Of a DNA stretch of 64,000 bases, positions 48,567 through 58,513 are shown piece after piece. This DNA is from Hyphodiscus hymeniophilus (taxonomy: Eukaryota > Ascomycota > Leotiomycetes > Helotiales > Hyphodiscaceae): NCBI GenBank assembly GCA_016508695.1, contig VNKQ01000019.1:930001-994000 (forward strand), written 5' to 3'. Below the pieces are notes generated by a model. It was given only the letters and a program-made list of their open reading frames with translations. It was not told the origin of the DNA and ran no database searches. Within the stretch, counting starts at the first letter, position 1. Every line of letters begins with the position of its first letter. The position numbers were made by a program, and so were the translations under genes.

Positions 48567-50509
48567 ATGGACGGGTCGGCGAATTTCGTGCCTCTGGGCG
48601 TACCAGCTGGGCAGCGAGCCTCTGGTCAGGAGATGTCAAAAAAGGAGAAAGTCATTGGCTCAACTCCAGGTACGAAATCTACGACCACAACAGGTCAATT
48701 CAGAGCTTTTTGGATAAGATCACTAACATGCAGCTCCAGAGGAACGCAAGAGAATTGCTGCAGAGATCCGAAGAGCCAATAAGAAAGAAAAGAAACTCAT
48801 CAAGGCCGACGCGAAAAGACAACGAAAGCAAAATGCTATTATGCACAGGCGCATGGTACACCTTGTACCTCCCTATGGCTCAGAGTAAAAGGCTGACAAC
48901 TCAACTCCTTGCGCAGACCAAGAATCCCGAAAAGTATACCAAAAACAAAGAACGGAATCGAACTCGCTACATCGGGGCAGAACGAGCCAAAATACAGCAC
49001 CAAGCTGTCCGGCAAGCCCAACAATTGGCGGCGAAACACGATCCTAGCGGCAAGATGTTCAATGTTGGAGAGGTTGTAATATTAGAGGACGGATCCGTCA
49101 AGAGTAAGGAGGCATTGGCCGCTATGGAGAGGAGGAAAGCAGAAAGAGCGGCTGAGGAAGAAGCAAAGAAACAACTTCCTCCGCAGGAGATGCCTAAAAA
49201 AGGGGGCATGAGTAAGAGACAACAGCAGAGACAAGTAGCATTGCAACCACGACCACCGCCACCCAGGCCCGTCATTCCCGAGGGCATTAGCTTGCCAGAT
49301 GGAGAGGAAAATTTCATTGCGATGTGGGATATCACGGACGAGCAGATTCAGAAGCGGCTGAGTGAAGAGAAGCGCAAGAAGAGCATGGCGAGGAAGAATT
49401 TAAGGAAGCAGCAGAAGGCGCAGAAGGTGATAAATAAGGCGATGAAGCTGTTGAAGAGACAGACAGAAAATAGGGGCGAGAAGTGGGACCCAATAGCAGG
49501 AAGACAGCTTGTGATGAAGTCGCTGGAGGGGGAAAAGGATGAGGATTCTTCTGACGATGATAGCCAGGCGTCTGATGAGGCTGATGACTCTAAGGATGAG
49601 GACTTCGAGATCGAAGCTGCCAGTGACGTCTCCGAAGCGGAGGAGCCCGCTCAGCCAGCTAAGGTCGAGAAGGAATCCAAGAAGGCGAAGAACATCCCCG
49701 AAATAGTGAGCAGCAGCAACGATTTGGTCAAGTCTCCAACGCCCGATCAGAAGTCCAAGGCTGAGAAATCTAAGAGCTTAAAACGCCCAGCAGAACACGA
49801 TGTCGTCGAGGAGCCAAAGCCCAAGAAGAGCAAGAAGTCCAAGGGCGCGAAGCAGTCTGAAGTTGAGCCTGACGAGGTTGATGAGGCTGCCGATATCTCC
49901 TCTACAAAGGTGGGTGCTTCAGATGCTGCTGCAGCCTCTGGAGCAGAAGTCAAGGATCAGGAAGCGTCCAAGGAGGAGAAGCGTGCCTTGAAGGAGCAGA
50001 AGCGTGCTGGCAAGGAAGAGAAACGTGCTAAAAAGGCAAAGAAGGAACAGGAGAAGTCCACAACGCACGTCGAGGAGAATGTCACAACTGAGAAGTCATC
50101 AAAGAAGCGGAAACACGAGGACAATGGAACCAATGACATAACAAAGCCTGAGAAATCGCACAAGAAGAAAAAGAATAAGGGAGATGTGGATGCTTCCGTC
50201 CTGCCTCCATCGCTGGACAAGCAAGACAGCTATTACAGCAAGACTCGTGAAGAAGGTGCCAATGGCTCTAGTTCCGCAGCACAATGGAATCCCGATGCTC
50301 TGACTGGAGAAGCAGCCCGGAAAGATAAATTCCTCCGGTTATTGGGAGCTGGGAAGGCAAACGCAGCGGCTGGTGATGGCGCCAAACACAAGTCCACAGC
50401 GAAGGCCATAGATATCTCGAAAGTACAGAGCGATTTGGAGAGACAATACGAGACCGGAATGAAGATGAAGCATGATGGCGGTGGAAAGAGAAGAGGACTC
50501 GGCGCTTAA
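48567..50509 (+). CDS. Lys/Glu-rich nuclear or nucleolar-type protein, family not recognised
   Basis: Exons 48567-48669, 48734-48855 (or 48864) and 48917-50509 give about 605 residues. The start MDGSANFVPLGVPAGQRA was chosen because splicing gives a smooth join (STPGAPEERKRIAAEIRRAN); a longer upstream frame from 48410 reads through introns. A conserved-looking core, TKNPEKYTKNKERNRTRYIG and GKMFNVGEVVILEDGSVKSK, is followed by long charged helices, acidic Ser/Asp blocks and many KKSKK-type signals (HKKKKNKGD). Composition resembles ribosome-biogenesis or nucleolar proteins. I cannot name the family, so nuclear localisation is inferred. Confidence 0.7.
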
Positions 50510-50852
50510 GGATCACGAAATGGAAACGAAAAGTCTTGCGAGCATCTGATGGAGTGTTTGTTGCTGTTTTGTGGTTGACTTTTATTCCCACTTTGCATTC
50601 GTTGCAGTTATTTTGAGGCGTCTACTGTCTGTAGAAGAATGAACCCTTAAACTCCTAAACTTGCTCCACATCCGCGCGAACTTTTGTTGTAACGTACACC
50701 CCCTGGATATCTACCACGATCTGATATTCCCATACCACACTCTTCGAGGCTCGTGTGCAGGATCCATGTATTCGACTATTGTTCCCTTCTCGATCAAAAC
50801 AAGGCCCTCGACCCCGCAGCTCACTTTACTGCCCCATCCATCCTGCTTCTCC
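50510..50852. other. Convergent intergenic region
   Basis: 3' flanks of the Lys-rich protein gene and ysy6. No gene is seen. Confidence 0.55.
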
Positions 50853-51199
50853 CTACCGGAAGAAAATCCGACTCAAAACCTCGAATATCAGACCTCCAAA
50901 GACGACGAATCCAAGCAGTACTGTATCCCAGGCCATCAGCACGTACTTTCGTCAAGCGGGATTCCTGACATACTCAACCATCCAGTGCCGATAGGACTCT
51001 TGAACTGCTCCTTCTTCTTGATCGCCGCGGGCGGCTTACCCATCTTCTTCTCATTCAGGGAGGAGAACTTCGAGTTCGCTTTCCGCTGCTGGGGTGTTTG
51101 CGCCTGCGTCCGATCACGTTAACAGATGTTCATAGGGGCTCTCAGACCGTGGTACTCGTGTCCAAGAGCGAGGTCTGGGTCAATAGTGCAATATACCAT
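50853..51199 (-). CDS. ysy6: Ysy6/RAMP4/SERP-type small ER membrane protein
   Basis: Three minus-strand exons (51199-51197, 51103-50974, 50920-50853) give 66 residues. The first coding exon is just ATG, followed by a 93-bp intron with donor GTATAT. Spliced, the protein begins MAQTPQQRKANSKF, continues EKKMGKPPAAIKKKEQFKSP, and ends in a single membrane helix, GWLILLGFVVFGGLIFEVL. This is the architecture and wording of the fungal Ysy6/RAMP4 family. These proteins sit at the ER Sec61 translocon and help membrane or secretory protein biogenesis under stress. It is too fragmented to show as one long open frame. It is divergent from the small membrane-protein gene at 51527. Confidence 0.88.
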
Positions 51200-51526
51200 T
51201 GTGTATGTATTTCTTGCTGGGAAGGTAGGAGATTCGTTGTGCAATCTATGAGATTGAGAGTAGGACAGCTCTTGAGATTGCAGGAGGGTTCCAAGTGAAT
51301 GCGACAATTAAATATCAAAAGAACAGATGGGTCTGTAATTATTTGGAAATGTGTCCCATCTCGGCCCCGGACAAATAATCCGAGCGGATAAATACGGCCC
51401 GTGATTTAAGGTTTCGGGGTTAGGCCTGATACCCACATGGATCCATGGAGACTGAACAAACACTTTAATACTTCAGCTCAAGGGACACGACACAACACTG
51501 CACAAGGGAACTGAGGGACAGTCGCT
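51200..51526. other. Divergent promoter, ysy6 and the small membrane-protein gene
   Basis: About 330 bp of AT-rich promoter space. No other feature is seen. Confidence 0.5.
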
Positions 51527-52000
51527 ATGAGAACGCCATTGACTACGAGGGCTGCGCATATGCAGATGACGAGGATAACAAATGTTAGCTGGCAAAGACG
51601 GTCGAACTCGGCACAAAGTCCCAATGGTGCTACAGGATCGAAACCAACCTCTCCACATGTGAGTCTACAGTGCTATTTCAACTAGCTCTGCTGGTGGCTG
51701 GACATTGATGTTAAATGATAGCAGGTTGGATTCTACAAGACGTTCGCAAGACCAATTGCCAAAGTACTACTCATGGCGACCTTCACATATCAAGTGGCGT
51801 ATTGGGGATGGGTGAAGTTGGAAAAAGATGAGATCAGAGCACAGAAGACTGGTTAGTACATCTGATAGCCTGGCTCTGTCTCGGGATGGGATGGTTGTGC
51901 AAGGAGGAGTGCTGACGGGTATCCCACAGCGGAGCTGGAGAGTCTGGAGCAGAAATTGGCCGATTTGACGAGGGGAAAAGACAGGCCAGCTACGCCTTGA
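51527..52000 (+). CDS. Small single-pass membrane protein, probably mitochondrial
   Basis: Exons 51527-51658, 51725-51851 and 51930-52000 give 109 residues. The N-terminus MRTPLTTRAAHMQMTRITNV is rich in Arg/Thr with no acidic residue, like a mitochondrial presequence. One hydrophobic stretch follows, VLLMATFTYQVAYWGWVKLE, preceded by GFYKTFARPIAK. The C-terminus is a short charged helix (AELESLEQKLADLTRG). The layout resembles fungal inner-membrane assembly factors such as Ina17, but I cannot assign it firmly. All three exons keep phase and have standard GT/AG sites. Confidence 0.72.
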
Positions 52001-52775
52001 GCTACAGCAACACGATTCGCATATACCTCTGGCCACGCGCCAAGTTGTTGGTTATTTAAGGGTTGGCCGTGCATCGTTGGACAGATCCACGATGCTGGAG
52101 AAGCAAGTAGCTATCATGATGGCCAGTTGGCGGAGCGTGCAGACGAGCAGGGCACAATGGTCGATGGCATGTAACAACATTGATGGGATGTAACACCAGC
52201 GCGCTGATCGAGGATTTGTCTCAGTTGGCAAGACTCGAGCGTGGACCGTTCTTGGGATCATTCCGGTCACGAACAGAGTTCGAAACTGATGCAACTACAT
52301 ATATTTGTTCATGCTGGAGGCTGTTCGAGACTCCAATCGCACGTAATACCCTTTTGCGCATCCTCGTCTTTTTAGTGACCCAGCCAAGTCGGCTGGAACT
52401 TGCTTGGATACGCAGGCTTTCTTTCCCGTATCTATATACAGCGTATAAAAGTCGATCGTTTGAGATGCCCTCCTATGCAATACTTCAAGTGATCATCCAG
52501 CTTCAAAAACTAACCTTCCTAGTACAACTTGATTTAATGGCTGTTGAGGAACCTGACTATAGGTTGCAACTCGGGCAGAGTGTCCTGGGATACAACCATC
52601 CATGGTGTTTTCTACTCGGATTCGATCTCGTTCGCAATTGCTTCAACACCCTCGGCGGTGATGCGGATCCTCGCCAGTTGCTCTGCAGGCGCTCCTCTCT
52701 TGTCGTGGCAGATTTGCCAATCTAAAACCTAAATATGAGCCTCATCGATTATAACCAGGGAAAAATGGACATAAG

Positions 52776-52776
52776 C

Positions 52777-52811
<35 letters not shown>

Positions 52812-52822
52812 GTATATATATT
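52776..52822. repeat. TA dinucleotide microsatellite
   Basis: An almost pure TA run of about 47 bases, interrupted twice by TG. It can form cruciform or slipped structures. Confidence 0.9.
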
Positions 52823-53109
52823 CTTTGGACCACCTATCAACTAGACCCTGCTTATCAACTATAGCCTGTACGCCAACTACAGGATAACAAGCCTGAGGGT
52901 AACAACGAACAGGAATGAGTGATTGAGCAGCCTGTGCAGCTTCTCGATAGACACGCTTTGGCGTCGCTGGCCCGCGTCTATAAAATGGATAATGATTCGG
53001 CAGAACAGCTACCTTCTGCACCAGTACTGACAAGACCGGCAGGCGCGATCCCACCAACCTCTTCCCTTACGTTGTGTTGAGGTTAAAGAAACCGGGTTCT
53101 TAACATTGT

Positions 53110-53275
53110 CAGGAACTCGTATGTTGACAGGAACCAATTAATTTAAGTCCGCAGGAACTGGTTTGTCGACAATGGTGTTTTTTTCGATAGCGGGTGTCAA
53201 GTCGACAGAAACTAATATGTCACTGTCGACCCCAACTGAAATTTGTCGACAGCTCACTTTGGCACATTCTGTCGA
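53110..53275. repeat. Degenerate tandem array ending in TGTCGA
   Basis: About seven units of 18-36 bp, most starting CAGGAACT, CAGAAACT or similar and ending TGTTGA or TGTCGA. The palindrome GTCGAC occurs at 53165, 53201, 53225 and 53245. Confidence 0.6.
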
Positions 53276-53797
53276 TGTCGATCAAACACTTGCTAATATT
53301 CACGAACTCTCTCCCTCTCTCTACCAACTAGCAACCTCTCTTCCTCTCTTCCGTCTCTACGACAAGCCCCTATCCAAATCCAATCATCTGGCCAAGCGCC
53401 TTAAAGAACAAAAGCACTTCGATAGCGGCTATTTGCTGTTTTTGATCCAGAGTCCCTTGACTGCTCCCCGAACATGATATGCCTATAAATCGCCAATTCT
53501 CCTCCTTCGGGCACAGTTGTCAATCCCTATTCCAAACTACAATCAACAATGTCTGCAATTGTTACCCAGTGGTATAGGAGTCGGAAGAGTGGACGAAGAA
53601 TCGGGTGGAAACCTGGAATCCCATTTAGCTAAAGAATCGCAACGTTGCTCCTTCACAAATAAGCAGCAATGTACCACATTCTCGAATGCTACAACAGTGA
53701 AGAATTGGGACTGCTATAATCAAGTTGGCTATAAAAGATGACTTTTCGGTCTTTTCTTGCTGAATACCAAGGTAGATTTGGCCAAAAAGATATTTGT

Positions 53798-55033
53798 CTA
53801 TTTCTCTCTTAACAAAGGGCCCCGTTTGAATGGTTCAATAACCTTGAAGTCCAAGGCAGGTGGAACGCTGTCCTGACACCAATACATAGTCCCATATCTC
53901 AGCCAGTGTGCATAAGTGCCAGGCACATTATCCGACCCTTTATGCTTCCTCCATAACGATCCCAGTGTATCTCCCAAGACCCTTAAAATCAGGCCATGGG
54001 CCAACTTGAATCCGAAGCTCTTCTGTAGACACCTTTCCACAATGACCCGAGCTTGTTCCTGCTCCTCACTCTCCACCTCGCCCTCTTTAGGCAATTCTAG
54101 GGACATCAAAGCAAACGCCTTCTTTCCATCCCAAGCTGTAACTTCATTGATCAGTTGCGAACCGACCATATAGTTGATAGCATATACATGCTCAGCAGAA
54201 TACGTCGGCCCATCCCACCCACCCTCTTCGTCAACAAGCCCCATTACGAGACTCAAGACTTGTCCCTGGATGATGTAATCTGTCAACATTTGAGTAACCT
54301 CCTCGTGCTCGTATCTTTTCCCATTCTCTTCGAACGACAAATCGCCCCCTTGGCCTTGTAAAGGCACACCTTTTAGCAACGGGCTGCTGTGCATACCCTC
54401 GGTGCTGGTCTTCCCGCCGTCCGCAGCCCATAACTCAAGCAACAGCTTGTGACACCGTGAAAAGAGTGGATTGTTCTTTCGAGAACATAGGCAGTAATTT
54501 GTTAAAGAGCGCTCATCGACCGACCCGGCATTGTAAGACAAGACTTCGAACCGCGACTTTGGGTTACCGATAGTGTCGCTCCACAGACGATCCAGATCCC
54601 CGATTTGCATCAGTCCCACATCCGCGTAGACGCCGCCATATTTGAGCAATAGTGGCCATCTCACGAGGTCAGACGTATGCTGGGGTGCGTATTCGCCACC
54701 GATTGTGCCATCAACAAAGGCGCGAGGGAAGGTTCCCGGGTCTGAGATGTCGAGGAAGTTGGCGACATTGAGGGGAGATGAGGCTTGTCGGTCAAGGACA
54801 CGGATGACCCAGCCTTGCCTGGAGAATCGACGGTGCCATGCGCGGATGTTGCGTTTGGTGTAGGGATGCATGTTTGCGTAGCCACTGTGCCAGAAGAACC
54901 AAACATTTTTCTCATCCGAGATTGGTGCCGGGTTGTCAAGAGTCTCGTCGACTTCTGAGTCCGGTCGTAGGTCAAGCTTGTGAGATGGAACGGCATGTAC
55001 GCCCGAGGGGATTGGGTAGTTTTGGAATTCCAT
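53798..55033 (-). CDS. Capsular-polysaccharide-synthesis-like glycosyltransferase (Caps_synth family)
   Basis: 411 residues from the methionine of MEFQNYPIPSGVHAVPSH; the frame stays open upstream to 55237, but the extension has no family-like sequence. Landmarks are KNVWFFWHSGYANMHPY, HTSDLVRWPLLLKYGGVYAD with the YAD/DxG acidic motif expected to bind a metal-sugar nucleotide, and SYNAGSVDERSLTNYCL. Family knowledge: PF05704-like proteins are nucleotide-sugar-dependent transferases, common in fungi with unknown products. No signal peptide or membrane segment is obvious. The gene lies alone in repeat-bearing surroundings. Confidence 0.78.
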   Translation of the reverse strand: MEFQNYPIPSGVHAVPSHKLDLRPDSEVDETLDNPAPISDEKNVWFFWHSGYANMHPYTKRNIRAWHRRFSRQGWVIRVLDRQASSPLNVANFLDISDPGTFPRAFVDGTIGGEYAPQHTSDLVRWPLLLKYGGVYADVGLMQIGDLDRLWSDTIGNPKSRFEVLSYNAGSVDERSLTNYCLCSRKNNPLFSRCHKLLLELWAADGGKTSTEGMHSSPLLKGVPLQGQGGDLSFEENGKRYEHEEVTQMLTDYIIQGQVLSLVMGLVDEEGGWDGPTYSAEHVYAINYMVGSQLINEVTAWDGKKAFALMSLELPKEGEVESEEQEQARVIVERCLQKSFGFKLAHGLILRVLGDTLGSLWRKHKGSDNVPGTYAHWLRYGTMYWCQDSVPPALDFKVIEPFKRGPLLREK

Positions 55034-55694
55034 TGCTTGTAAAGTATGATCGGAGGTTCTCTCGTTGAAATATAGCATCAACAGACGAAGTGGTATCTTT
55101 TGTGGAGATAGTCGGTGACAAGAGACGTTATGAAAGCTCTTTGTTTGCGAAGCTGAGAATGAAGCTCGTAATTGATACCGATCAACTACTGCAAGAATCT
55201 TGACTTGACTTGCATCTTTATATTGATTTATTGACATGGCATATCAGTCGTTGCGGTGAACCAGTTCGAGACCTGCCAGCACTAGAAGTGGGTCCAGCTA
55301 TTCATAATTTGTGGACCAATGAGTGATGATCAAAAAGAGTCATACTGAGGCGCAATGGTACGAGCATCGTGAGCCATTTGGACTCATAAAGCATCGATGT
55401 TGTAAAATCTATGTGCCTTATTTCAATCTTGCTCTACGGAGAACCCAGAGACTTCTATTCTACTCTTATCAATTTATCAAAGGGTACCTCATTGAGTCAT
55501 TGAAGCTGCGCCGAATAGCTGCCGTCCCAAGATGAACCAATGATTTCACAGAAATCATTGTCAACATGCGAATCCGAGCCTAGTCTCCAGCAAGAGAAAT
55601 TCGCTGTATGAAACACTTGGTCGTAGTTGGTAGGGATGGAGACAAAGTACGTGCGCAAGGAAAGTAAAGGCTCTTGCGAGAATGTTTTCACTAG
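55034..55694. other. Intergenic region
   Basis: Promoter of the glycosyltransferase gene and 3' flank of trm140. No other gene is supported. Confidence 0.5.
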
Positions 55695-56947
55695 CTATAC
55701 AGGTGCAGGAGTTTCTCGCTTCCGAAAACGACCTTGCATCCAACAGCGATACATCTTCAGCTGCTTTGCTCTATTGACCAACAGCCTTCTATCAACGCCA
55801 AGCTCGATGGTATCAAAGCCGGTATGCTCGTCGTGAGCTTCCTCGGCGTTCCCACTCCAGATTTTGACCAGCTCGTCTTTTTCGAAGAAGTAGACTCTTG
55901 TACCATCCCCTCTGATGTAAAAATTCTCTTCCAGGTATCGACCCTTCTTGAATCGAACCTGTGCGAGGTCTCCACGGCCATAATCCCGGAAGAGGACTTC
56001 CCCGCCAGGCTTCAGGACTTTGTAGATATTACTGACAGCTTTCTGCCATTGACTTGGTGACAGAGCAGAGAATATGAATATCATGACCACAACGTCAACA
56101 CTTTCGTCTCCCAAGCCAGGTGGCAGATCTTCTCCAGCAACATCCCATACATCTGCTTGTATATTCACTCCATTATCATACAGCTCATTTTGCCGAATGA
56201 CTTCCACGGCCTTCTTAGAGAAGTCGCAAGCATGAATTTTCAGCTGTGGATTCTGATTGTGTTTGAGAATCGGAAACGCAGTATTGCCAGCGCCAGCACC
56301 GACTTCTAGGAGAATAGTAGGAGGAGAGTCGGCAGATGTGATACGAGATAGGATAGGGAATTCTTGTTGCAGCCATTTGCGATCTTTGAAAAAGTTTGCA
56401 GTATTATTCTTGTAGAAATTGTTCCACCATTTGGCAGGATCGGAATTGAATCTAGCTATCGCTTGTTAGCTTGATGTAAGAAGGTATTCCAAAAGTATGT
56501 AAATATGGAGTGCAATTTCAGATAGGAGCGAAAGACATTGCTGATTTGTTTCGTTCATGGGCTAGTAACCTCAGATGAACTATGCATTTTTCAAATCATC
56601 AGAATGCATGGAGGGAGGGAAAAAGTGAAAAGGGTGTACTCACTTTTGTCAAAGTCTGACACCGGTGCTTCGCGTTGCTTGGCATATTGTAGCTCTGCAT
56701 ACTCTTTGTAAGTATCGTCAGTTTCTACGTGATCCCACGCATTGAATTCGAAGACATTGGCTTCATCGCTGAGATAGCGAGAGCCGAATTGAAAGGGATC
56801 ACTTCTTTTGAGGTTATTGTCGGGGTCGTGGGATAGATGTGGTGGAATTTCAGTGGGAGGCTCCGTTGCTGCTGGTGAGTCTCGGACTGTTAATGAGGAT
56901 ATATCCTGAACTAGGACTGATTCCCCGTTACCCTGACTTGACTCCAT
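55695..56947 (-). CDS. trm140: tRNA (cytosine-32 N3) methyltransferase, Trm140/METTL2 family
   Basis: Exons 56947-56644 and 56455-55695 give 354 residues. The N-terminal part has the family signature FGSRYLSDEANVFEFNAWDH. After the 188-bp intron come DPAKWWNNFYKNNTANFFKD, then the SAM-binding LLEVGAGAGNTAFPIL and IHACDFSKKAVEVI, and late GEVLFRDYGRGDLAQVRFKK with YIRGDGTRVYFF. The family makes m3C at position 32 of tRNA-Thr and tRNA-Ser. Yeast Abp140 has an additional actin-binding extension, which is absent here. An upstream methionine at 56980 is possible. It is divergent from coq10. Confidence 0.9.
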
Positions 56948-57266
56948 GGTACAAGTCGTCGCAGCAAGAGATTGTAGCAACAGGTTTGCGGGAAACGAAG
57001 GTGTTTGTGGGAATGAATGAAGGTCCAGAGCAAGCGAAATTTCTTCTTGAGCTTCCCAAGGGCGGTCACAGAATTTATTCGGCAGAAACCCGGAAACCGA
57101 GCTTCAAAACGGTTTGTGGATCTCCCAATGACCTCACGATTCCAATACAATACCTTACATACCTTAATGTCTACAATACGGTCTCTTACTGTCTTTTCGA
57201 TTCTTGGAGATCTTCACGGCTGTTCTGTGTTGTCGCTTTAATCAACTCTCATTTTCTAAGATCATC
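56948..57266. promoter_or_regulatory. Bidirectional promoter, trm140 and coq10
   Basis: 319 bp between divergent start codons. No motif stands out. Confidence 0.5.
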
Positions 57267-57998
57267 ATGTCCACCAAAGTCCTTCGCTCTGTTCCTCGAG
57301 CAAATACACTCTACTCCTTCAAGCCTAATCGTCGAGCCTTCATAACTCTTCCAGGAACTGAAGCCCAATCCCTCTCAACGACCCGAATCCTCCCATACAA
57401 TTCCAACAGTCTCTACAAAATCATCGCAGATGTCGACTCCTACTCGACCTTCATCCCCTACTGCGTCTCTTCGAAGGTTACCAAATGGTCGGCTCCAGAC
57501 TCAACACAAAAACGGTGGCCTTCAGAAGCAGACCTGAAAGTGGGCTGGGGTGGATACGAAGAAACATTTACCTCACGTCTATACTGCGTGCCCGGATCTA
57601 TCGTCGAAGCTCTAGGAGGTGAAGCCGTGACGACCATACCGCACTCGCAGCTTGCACACCACAAGGAAACATTGGGAGGAGAAGCGAAGGCGAATAGTAT
57701 ATTCCGGAGTATAAGGGCAAGGTGGGCGGTCAAGCCTTTCCATTATAAACCACCTACGGGACGACCGCAAACCGATAAAACAGAGCTTCCGGCGATGGAA
57801 CGTACGGAGGTGCATTTGAGTCTGGATTTCCAATTTTCAAATCCTATCTATGCTGCTCTGAGTAAGGCAGTTGCGCCGAAGATTGCGGGAATCATGATCG
57901 AGGCCTTCGAGGTCAGAGCGAGGAAGCTATTGGATGGACCAGGGGCGGATATCGTTGAGGATGTGGTGCCGGAAAAGAAGGAAGCTGAAGCATCATAA
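57267..57998 (+). CDS. coq10: Coenzyme Q-binding START-domain protein Coq10, mitochondrial
   Basis: 243 residues in a single exon. The N-terminus MSTKVLRSVPRANTLYSFKP is basic and suits mitochondrial import. The START-like core has STTRILPYNSNSLYKIIADV and YSTFIPYCVSSKVT, the Coq10 hallmark, then ADLKVGWGGYEETFTSRLYC and a C-terminal helix VAPKIAGIMIEAFEVRARKL. Residues about 115-145 form a polar insertion relative to short bacterial relatives. Coq10 binds ubiquinone and supports its delivery to the respiratory chain. The start is the first ATG after a pyrimidine-rich leader. Confidence 0.9.
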   Translation: MSTKVLRSVPRANTLYSFKPNRRAFITLPGTEAQSLSTTRILPYNSNSLYKIIADVDSYSTFIPYCVSSKVTKWSAPDSTQKRWPSEADLKVGWGGYEETFTSRLYCVPGSIVEALGGEAVTTIPHSQLAHHKETLGGEAKANSIFRSIRARWAVKPFHYKPPTGRPQTDKTELPAMERTEVHLSLDFQFSNPIYAALSKAVAPKIAGIMIEAFEVRARKLLDGPGADIVEDVVPEKKEAEAS

Positions 57999-58513
57999 AT
58001 GGGTATGGAAGGCGTTCCGGCTTTGGGGAATAGAATATCCCCCTGTGTACGAGTATGCTAAAATCAGTGGTTCCTTCAATTGAAGCCAGGTAGAATACTC
58101 GTTCCGGTCAATATCTGTGAGACTGTCTATTGACTGAATACAGAAAAACATACATGTAAAGTAAGGACCAACACAACCCCTCTTCGCCTGGTTAATTTAG
58201 CGGAGTATTAACCAGGTCTTGGTATTCATCGCATGGTAACATTAGCAGTTCGAAGAGAGAAAAATGCCTGTCAATTTCTTTCAATTTTTACATGCATGTT
58301 CTATAAGATAGCCATGCTCACGAAGTCGTACATGGGTAATGGAATGCTCAACTTACGTCTAGTGGTTGGGACTAGGTCGTCTAATTCTCTTCGAAATTCC
58401 TCCTCTTTCTTACTAGCATTACAGAAGCGAGTGTTTCCTGCTCAGGGAGCCATAATTATAATTTCATTGACGTAAGTAGTGGCACACCATTTCTGAATTT
58501 CCAAGGCTACAAT
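57999..58513. other. Convergent intergenic region
   Basis: About 515 bp between the coq10 and MFS pump 3' ends. It contains TTAATTTAGCGGAGTATTAA near 58193 as an imperfect palindrome. No gene is seen. Confidence 0.5.

Larger units (their letters stand above)
52001..53797. other. Repeat-bearing intergenic region, 1.8 kb
   Basis: It holds a TA microsatellite and a GTCGAC-rich degenerate array, listed separately. A 181-codon open frame at 52180-52725 has no recognisable domain and is not called. Confidence 0.55.

Noticed and set aside
52180..52725. 181-codon open frame
   Set aside because: No recognisable domain, odd composition and no splice support; it lies next to microsatellites.
53163..53477. 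104-codon open frame overlapping the GTCGAC array
   Set aside because: It starts inside repeats and has no family similarity that I can see.
55034..55237. Upstream extension of the glycosyltransferase frame
   Set aside because: The added residues lack family features; the MEFQNYPIP start is closer to the conserved region.
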